A stretch of DNA of 10,491 nt, taken from Dehalococcoidia bacterium. GTDB taxonomy: Bacteria; Chloroflexota; Dehalococcoidia; Tepidiformales; Tepidiformaceae. The translations under genes were made by a program, and so were the position numbers. Location of the stretch: NCBI GenBank assembly GCA_009838385.1, contig VXRS01000118.1, positions 1-10,491 of the forward strand, read 5' to 3'. The notes under the pieces are model-generated. The model was not told the origin of the DNA. It did no database searches and saw only the letters and a program-made list of their open reading frames with translations. Of this stretch, positions 6,463-10,491 are shown one piece after another (the stretch's first letter is position 1; each line of letters begins with the position of its first letter).

Positions 6463-7647
6463 TTGGCACTCTCGATCCCGGAACGCCTGGACGACCTCAC
6501 GCCGGAGTGGCTGACGGCTGCCCTGCGCGAGTCAGGGGAGCTGACCCCGACGACGACTGTGACCTCGGCCGAGCGCGAGATCCTTGGGGAGGGCGCGGGC
6601 TTCCTGGGCGACATTGCCCGGCTGTCGCTCGCCTACGAGGGCGGCGAGGGGCCGGCGACGGTCATCGCCAAGCTCCCGAAGCTGGCGAATCGGGCGATGG
6701 GGGAGCTGCTGGGCGCGTACGAGCGGGAGAGCTGCTTTTACGACGAGATGGCCGCCGACCTGCCGCTCTCGACGCCACGGATGTACTACGGAGACTTCGA
6801 TCGGGACGTGACCTCGGAACGGCAGGAGGCGGTGCTGCAGTTGGCGGACCGCACCCCACGGTTTCTGTCGGGGCTCACGACACGGATGGGAATGTGGGTC
6901 GCAGGGCGGAAGAAGCGGCGCTACATCCTGCTGCTGGAGGACATCGGGGACGCGGAGCCGGGAGACCAGCTCACGGGGGTTTCGCCAGAGCGCTGCGCAG
7001 CGGTGCTCTCCGCAATCGCGCGGATGCACGCCGCCTACTGGAACAGCCCGGTTGTGGAAAACCGGTTCTGGCTGATCCCGCTCAGCATCGACGCACGCAT
7101 CCGGCACGGGCTCTTTCGGACTTCGCAGCCAGCCTTCCGGGAGCGGTCCAGCCACCTCATCGACGAAGGATTCGCGCGGGCGCTCGCGTGGACGCTGGAA
7201 CACGGCGAAGACGCTGCCCGGAGTCTCCAGCGGGGCGCGCCGGTCACGCTGGTGCACTGCGATCTGCGGCTGGACAACGTCGCCTTCCGGGAAGGCGAGC
7301 CACTGGTATTCGACTGGCAGCTCGTGCGGCGAGGTCCGGCGGCCTACGACGTTGCCTACTTCCTTTCGGGGGCGTGTCCAGACCTGACAGCGGAGGATGA
7401 GGCCGAGCTGCTCCACGGCTATTTCGCGGCGCTCGAGGAGCTGGGCATCCGCGACTATTCCTTCGAGGCGCTCATGCGGCACTACCACCTGGGCCTGCTG
7501 ACGGCCATGCAGACGCTCACGGCCACGGACATGATGGACATGGGCGAGGGCCGAGGCGTTCGGCTGATGGAGGCATGGCACGAGCGGCTGGGCGCACGCG
7601 TGTCGGGTATCGACTTCGACCGATTGCTGGCGGACGCGCCGGCGTAG
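6463..7647 (+). CDS. CHK/ecdysteroid kinase-like phosphotransferase, copy 1
   Basis: 394 residues, starting at TTG. Protein kinase-like fold of the APH/CHK-like group, which phosphorylates hydroxyls on small molecules using ATP. N-lobe: the ATP-binding Lys is likely Lys70 (I-A-K-L-P), and a helix carries Glu88 or Glu89 (Y-E-R-E-S). C-lobe: catalytic loop H-C-D-L-R-L-D-N at 265-272 (Asp267, Asn272), then the metal-binding Asp284 in F-D-W-Q. The D-W-Q rather than D-W-E ending, and the following G-P-A-A-Y-D-V-A-Y-F-L, favour the ecdysteroid kinase/CHK-like branch over aminoglycoside phosphotransferases. All key residues are present, so it should be active. The substrate is unknown. It is nine bases from its paralog and identical at 193 of the first 320 positions (hand count, no gaps). 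There is no reason to call it a resistance gene. Confidence 0.85.
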   Translation: MALSIPERLDDLTPEWLTAALRESGELTPTTTVTSAEREILGEGAGFLGDIARLSLAYEGGEGPATVIAKLPKLANRAMGELLGAYERESCFYDEMAADLPLSTPRMYYGDFDRDVTSERQEAVLQLADRTPRFLSGLTTRMGMWVAGRKKRRYILLLEDIGDAEPGDQLTGVSPERCAAVLSAIARMHAAYWNSPVVENRFWLIPLSIDARIRHGLFRTSQPAFRERSSHLIDEGFARALAWTLEHGEDAARSLQRGAPVTLVHCDLRLDNVAFREGEPLVFDWQLVRRGPAAYDVAYFLSGACPDLTAEDEAELLHGYFAALEELGIRDYSFEALMRHYHLGLLTAMQTLTATDMMDMGEGRGVRLMEAWHERLGARVSGIDFDRLLADAPA

Positions 7648-7650
7648 GCT
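7645..7650 (+). promoter_or_regulatory. Candidate -10 element TAGGCT overlapping the first kinase's stop codon
   Basis: CG-TAGGCT-GGACAC-ATG places the hexamer six bases before the second kinase's ATG, as in a leaderless transcript. Its TAG is also the stop codon of copy 1, so part of the match is required for another reason. No Shine-Dalgarno is visible before the ATG. Confidence 0.25.
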
Positions 7651-7656
7651 GGACAC

Positions 7657-8838
7657 ATGGACCGCTTCATCCCCGAGCGGATCGAGGACCTGACCACGGA
7701 GTGGCTGACCACCACCCTGCGCGAGGGAGGGCACCTCACGCCGGCGGGCGCGGTCACCTCCGCGGAACGCGAGATCCTCGGCGAGGGCGAGGGGTTCATG
7801 GGGGACATCGTGCGGCTGCGACTGTCGTACGAGGGCGGAGAGGGGCCGGCAAGCGTGGTCGCGAAGATGCCGCGGCTCGAGAACCGGGCGTTCGGAGAAC
7901 TCGTGGGGGTGTACGAGCGGGAGAGCTGCTTTTACGAAGAGCTCGCGGGTGATGTGCCGGTGGCGCTGCCCGGCGTGTACTACAGCGACTTCGATCGCCA
8001 CGCCGTCTCGGATCGCCAGAAGGGGACGATGAGGCTGGCCAACCGCCTTCCGCAGCCGCTCCTGCCGCGGGTGACGCGCGTTGCCCTGTGGTCGGCGGGA
8101 CGCCGAAAGCGGCGCTATCTCCTGCTGCTCGAGGACCTGGGGGATGCCCAATCGGGCGACCAGCTTGCGGGCACGGATCCGTCGGTGTGCGCAACGGTGC
8201 TCACGCTGATCGCGAAGATGCACGCCTCGTTCTGGGAGAGCCCGCAGCTCGACGGCCGCTACTGGCTCGTGCCCTTCGCAGGGGACTCCCGCATCCGCCA
8301 GAGCCTGTTCCTGGAGGGGCGAGACTCGTTCCGGGAACGGCACCCCGATCTCTTCGACCCCGAGTTCGAGCGCCTGGTCGCGTGGGTAAGCGAGCACGGA
8401 GTCGAAACGATCGACCGGCTGCAGGAGGAAGCCCCGGAGACGCTCGTCCACGGCGACCTGCGTCTGGACAACCTCGTGTTTCGCGACGGTGAACCGGTCT
8501 TCTTCGACTGGCAGGCGATCCGGCGCGGACCGGCAGCATACGACGTGGCCTGGTTCCTCTCCGGGTCGAGCGACGACCTGACCGACGACGACGAAGCCGA
8601 GCTCCTGCACGGCTACCACGCGGAGCTGGAAGCGCACGGTGTCAGTGGCTACCCGTTCGAGGCGTTCGAACGGCACTATCGGATGGGGCTCCTCGCCACC
8701 GCGCAGACACTGGGACTGCTCACGATCCTCGACGTGGGGGCAAGCGAGGGCCGGGGGGCGGAGATGGCAGCGGCGTGGGTCAGACGCCTGCGGGCGCGCC
8801 TCGAGCAGGTCGACCTGGACCGCGTGCTCAACCCCTAG
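7657..8838 (+). CDS. CHK/ecdysteroid kinase-like phosphotransferase, copy 2
   Basis: 393 residues, aligned with copy 1 position by position through residue 320. The likely ATP-binding Lys70 (V-A-K-M-P), Glu88/Glu89, catalytic loop H-G-D-L-R-L-D-N at 265-272 (Asp267, Asn272) and metal-binding Asp284 in F-D-W-Q are all kept. The middle region (about residues 105-145 and 195-260) differs most from copy 1; substrate contacts may lie there, which would suit paralogs with different acceptors. The start is an ATG nine bases after copy 1's stop, without a recognisable ribosome binding site. It must be read by coupling, or leaderless from the adjacent TAGGCT. The stop TAG lies in a hairpin shared with the convergent DinB-like gene. 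This looks like a local tandem duplication kept long enough to diverge. Confidence 0.86.
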   Translation: MDRFIPERIEDLTTEWLTTTLREGGHLTPAGAVTSAEREILGEGEGFMGDIVRLRLSYEGGEGPASVVAKMPRLENRAFGELVGVYERESCFYEELAGDVPVALPGVYYSDFDRHAVSDRQKGTMRLANRLPQPLLPRVTRVALWSAGRRKRRYLLLLEDLGDAQSGDQLAGTDPSVCATVLTLIAKMHASFWESPQLDGRYWLVPFAGDSRIRQSLFLEGRDSFRERHPDLFDPEFERLVAWVSEHGVETIDRLQEEAPETLVHGDLRLDNLVFRDGEPVFFDWQAIRRGPAAYDVAWFLSGSSDDLTDDDEAELLHGYHAELEAHGVSGYPFEAFERHYRMGLLATAQTLGLLTILDVGASEGRGAEMAAAWVRRLRARLEQVDLDRVLNP

Positions 8839-8856
8839 CGAGTCCCGCTACAGGGG
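8832..8856. terminator. Candidate bidirectional terminator hairpin between convergent genes
   Basis: CCCC-TAGCG, a five-base loop, then CGCTA-CA-GGGG: nine pairs with a two-base bulge. The stem contains the kinase TAG (8836-8838) and the DinB-like gene's stop (CTA, 8848-8850) paired with each other. A perfect 12-base palindrome, GCCAGCGCTGGC, abuts it at 8856-8867. Neither side has a T run, so it is not a classic intrinsic terminator. It may instead block RNases or act with Rho. Confidence 0.4.
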
Positions 8857-9309
8857 CCAGCGCTGGCTCGCCTCGTAGGCGTGGTGGATGGGGTGGTGGA
8901 TCCAGATCTGGGCGACGAGCTCGGCCTTGGGCATGCGGTAGTCGCCGAGGGTGACCACCGTGGCGAGGTCGTCCTCGTCGAGCGTCTCGGCGAAGGCGGC
9001 CGAGGTCTCGGAGCCTTCGAGAATCATGGTCCCGAGCTCCTCGCGCGAGACCTCGGCCATGCGCTCGATCGTGCGGGCGTTGCCGGCAGCGGCGTCGTCG
9101 TTGCTGAACGACTCGAATGCGCCGGTGCTGAGGCCGCCGTAGAAGCCCTCGAGGCCGCCAGCGCCGGCCGCGATGTGCCGGAAGGCGTCGGCGGTGGTCC
9201 ACTCCTGGGCGAGCTGGCGGTCGAAGTCGGGGACGTGCTCGAGGGCGGCGGCGGCGCGCCGGCCGGCGAAGCGGATGCCTTCGACGAGTTCCTGCTTGGT
9301 GATACTCAT
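8848..9309 (-). CDS. DinB-superfamily (maleylpyruvate isomerase N-terminal-like) protein
   Basis: 153 residues, the size of a single four-helix DinB/TIGR03083-type domain. Members often bind a divalent metal with three His; some are thiol-dependent transferases or isomerases, and most have unknown function. Here E-W-T-T-A-D-A-F-R-H (about 36-45) matches the second-helix motif, with His45 as the likely first ligand. H-H-P-I-H-H near 138-143 gives the HxxxH pair (His138/142 or 139/143). So the metal site appears intact. No signal peptide or membrane segment is seen. GGAGG eight bases before the ATG at 9309 supports the start. It lies 32 bases downstream of the SDR on the same strand and is probably cotranscribed with it. 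The reaction cannot be given. Confidence 0.75.
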   Translation of the reverse strand: MSITKQELVEGIRFAGRRAAAALEHVPDFDRQLAQEWTTADAFRHIAAGAGGLEGFYGGLSTGAFESFSNDDAAAGNARTIERMAEVSREELGTMILEGSETSAAFAETLDEDDLATVVTLGDYRMPKAELVAQIWIHHPIHHAYEASQRWPL

Positions 9310-9341
9310 TGGTTCTTCCTCCTGTGAGGGTATTGGGGCGG

Positions 9342-10142
9342 CTATTCGCCGCGATGGACGACGGCGATGGAGCCGGGCACGTGCCCGCCGTTGATGGCGA
9401 TGGTTTGGCCGGTGATCCAGGAACCGGCCTCGGAGGCGAGGTAGACGACACCGGCGCCGATGTCGCTGGGCCTGCCCATGCGGCCGGTGGGGAGCCGGTT
9501 GCCGTAGGCCTCCTGTTCCTCCTCGGTCATGGGGAACATGGCGGCGAACTGCTCGGTGAAGATTGGTCCGGGCGCGATGCCGTTGACGCGGATGCGGCGC
9601 TCTGCGAGCTCGCGGGAGAGGGTCATGGTCATGTTCACGACGCCGGCCTTGGCGGCGCCGTAGACGCCCGTGTGGGGGGCAGCGTTGAGGGCGGCCCCGG
9701 AGACGATGTTGACGATGGTCGACCCGTCGGGCATGTGGGGGAGGGCGGCGCGGATGCCGAGGAAGGCGGAGGTGAGGTTGAACTCGATCATCTCGTCCCA
9801 GTACTCGTCGGGAGTCTCCGCGAGGTCGCGGACCGCGCTGTCCTGGCTGCCTCCGGCGTTGTTCACCCAGACGGTGATCTTGCCGAAGGCCTCGACGGTG
9901 GCGGCAACAAGGCGATCGATGGCGGCCCGGTCGAGCACATCGGTGGGGACGGCGAGGCCGCGGCCCCCGCGCGCCTCAACGCCCTCGACGACGCGGGCAA
10001 GGTCGTTCTCGCGGCGAGCGGCGACGACGACATCGGCGCCGGCATCGGCCATGGCGAAGGCGATGCCCTCGCCGATCCCGCGGCCTCCACCGGTGATCAC
10101 GCCAACGTGGCCATCCAGCCGGAAGTCATCCAACACGCTCAT
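9342..10142 (-). CDS. Classical short-chain dehydrogenase/reductase (SDR)
   Basis: 266 residues, typical of classical SDRs, which oxidise alcohols or reduce carbonyls with NAD(P)(H). All signatures are present: T-G-G-G-R-G-I-G at 17-24, N-N-A-G at 94-97, Asn122, Ser148, Tyr161 and Lys165 (Y-G-A-A-K), and P-G at 191-192. Two Arg (43, 44) after the second strand favour NADP(H). The C-terminal G-Q-T-I-A-I-N-G-G stretch has Asn in place of the more usual Asp. Substrate unknown. It resembles 3-oxoacyl-ACP reductase/hydroxysteroid dehydrogenase relatives in layout only. The ATG at 10142 has GGAGG six bases upstream. It lies between two DinB-like genes on the same strand, with gaps of 55 and 32 bases, so the three are plausibly one transcript. 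Confidence 0.92.
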   Translation of the reverse strand: MSVLDDFRLDGHVGVITGGGRGIGEGIAFAMADAGADVVVAARRENDLARVVEGVEARGGRGLAVPTDVLDRAAIDRLVAATVEAFGKITVWVNNAGGSQDSAVRDLAETPDEYWDEMIEFNLTSAFLGIRAALPHMPDGSTIVNIVSGAALNAAPHTGVYGAAKAGVVNMTMTLSRELAERRIRVNGIAPGPIFTEQFAAMFPMTEEEQEAYGNRLPTGRMGRPSDIGAGVVYLASEAGSWITGQTIAINGGHVPGSIAVVHRGE

Positions 10143-10159
10143 ATCGCACCTCCGGGCGC

Positions 10160-10165
10160 AGCCTA
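10160..10165 (-). promoter_or_regulatory. Candidate -10 element TAGGCT before the SDR gene
   Basis: On the minus strand, CG-TAGGCT lies 17 bases before the SDR ATG in the 55-base gap after the partial DinB-like gene. A start seven bases downstream would fall in the GGAGG, so this could be a weak internal promoter or chance. Confidence 0.22.
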
Positions 10166-10197
10166 CGGGGCGGGGGCGGGAAGCGCGATTCGGCGGC

Positions 10198-10491
10198 CTA
10201 GCCGCGCTCGGCGAGGCGTCGGCGCTGGGCGTCCTCGCGCTCGGCGAGGCCCTCGGCGCTCATCCCGAAGATGTCGGGGGGCGACCAGCCATTCAGTCCG
10301 GCATAGGTATCGATCTGGCTACGGTGATGGACCTCGTGCTCGACCAGCATCATGAGGACGCGCCAGCCGGCGAGCGTGGCGTCGCCCTCGATCAGGGGAA
10401 CCCGGCGCTGGAGCCACTCGTCGGGGGTGTCCTGGAGGCGCTCCTGGACGGCGGCGGCGCTCTCCTCGAGGGCGGGCGCCCAGAGCTCGGG
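10198..10491 (-). CDS. DinB-family protein, C-terminal 97 residues (5' end outside window)
   Basis: The frame is open from the right edge to a TAG at 10198-10200, giving 97 residues. The core reads M-L-V-E-H-E-V-H-H-R-S-Q-I-D-x-Y near residues 47-62, the fourth-helix signature of DinB proteins: an HxxxH metal pair followed by R-x-Q-I. It continues G-W-S-P-P near 67-71, the usual G-x-x-P turn after that helix. The N-terminal helices and first His are off the window. The tail is rich in Glu, Arg and Ala. A 14-base direct repeat (10204-10217 and 10237-10250, offset 33) encodes part of two L-A-E-R units. It lies 55 bases upstream of the SDR on the same strand. Function unknown; DinB-fold proteins include metal-dependent thiol transferases and damage-inducible proteins. 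Confidence 0.75.
   Translation of the reverse strand, partial: PELWAPALEESAAAVQERLQDTPDEWLQRRVPLIEGDATLAGWRVLMMLVEHEVHHRSQIDTYAGLNGWSPPDIFGMSAEGLAEREDAQRRRLAERG

Noticed and set aside
6532..8676. Very long open frame (714 codons) antisense to both kinases
   Set aside because: GC-rich codon use removes stops from the opposite strand. The two kinases have intact catalytic motifs in their own frame, and the antisense product repeats itself only because the genes are duplicated.
6463..8838. Antibiotic resistance (aminoglycoside phosphotransferase) label
   Set aside because: The fold is shared, but the D-W-Q metal motif and the sequence after it fit CHK/ecdysteroid kinase-like proteins better. 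Nothing in the context suggests resistance.
10204..10250. 14-base direct repeat, offset 33
   Set aside because: It encodes part of two L-A-E-R units in an Ala/Glu/Arg-rich helix. This is more likely codon and residue bias than a functional repeat.

Overview
The window is GC-rich bacterial DNA, densely packed with metabolic genes on both strands. I find 12 genes: 10 complete and one cut off at each edge. There is no tRNA, rRNA, CRISPR array, insertion sequence or phage gene. No stretch longer than about 140 bases lacks a gene. The gene set fits Chloroflexota of the Dehalococcoidia/SAR202 kind, or possibly another high-GC free-living lineage. It includes a tandem-thioredoxin-fold protein, an Ldh2-type dehydrogenase, a progesterone 5-beta-reductase-like (PRISE) enzyme, CHK-like kinases and DinB-fold proteins. 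This placement is inferred from gene content only.

Layout, left to right. A protein disulfide oxidoreductase-like gene (minus, runs off the left edge) is translationally coupled to an Ldh2-family dehydrogenase (1857-778, minus). Divergent from it is a D-2-hydroxyacid dehydrogenase (1937-2938, plus). That gene shares its stop codon, the palindrome CTAG, with a convergent ThuA-like gene (3762-2935, minus). Divergent again is a PRISE-like short-chain reductase (3884-4996, plus). It converges on translation initiation factor IF-1 (5236-5018, minus), which lies downstream of a metallo-beta-lactamase-fold hydrolase (6322-5285, minus). Two tandem paralogous small-molecule kinases follow (6463-7647 and 7657-8838, plus). 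They converge on a minus-strand run: a DinB-like gene (partial, right edge), then a classical SDR (10142-9342), then a second DinB-like gene (9309-8848).

How the genes may work together. Apart from IF-1, this is redox and small-molecule catabolism. Two unrelated dehydrogenases for 2-hydroxy/2-oxo acids start back to back. An enone reductase, an SDR, an MBL hydrolase and two CHK-like kinases could act on isoprenoid or other hydroxylated compounds. No single pathway can be proven from the sequence.

The most striking signals are not in the enzymes. Ten of the eleven visible stop codons are TAG, although the DNA is GC-rich and TGA would be expected. The only TGA is one forced by an ATGA start/stop overlap. 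A [C/G]GTANNNT hexamer that could be a -10 element precedes seven of the eleven visible start codons. Two of these sit exactly six bases from the start codon, which suggests leaderless mRNAs. The PRISE leader carries a perfect six-pair hairpin with a GTGA tetraloop next to its ribosome binding site. The kinase/DinB convergence carries an inverted repeat containing both stop codons.
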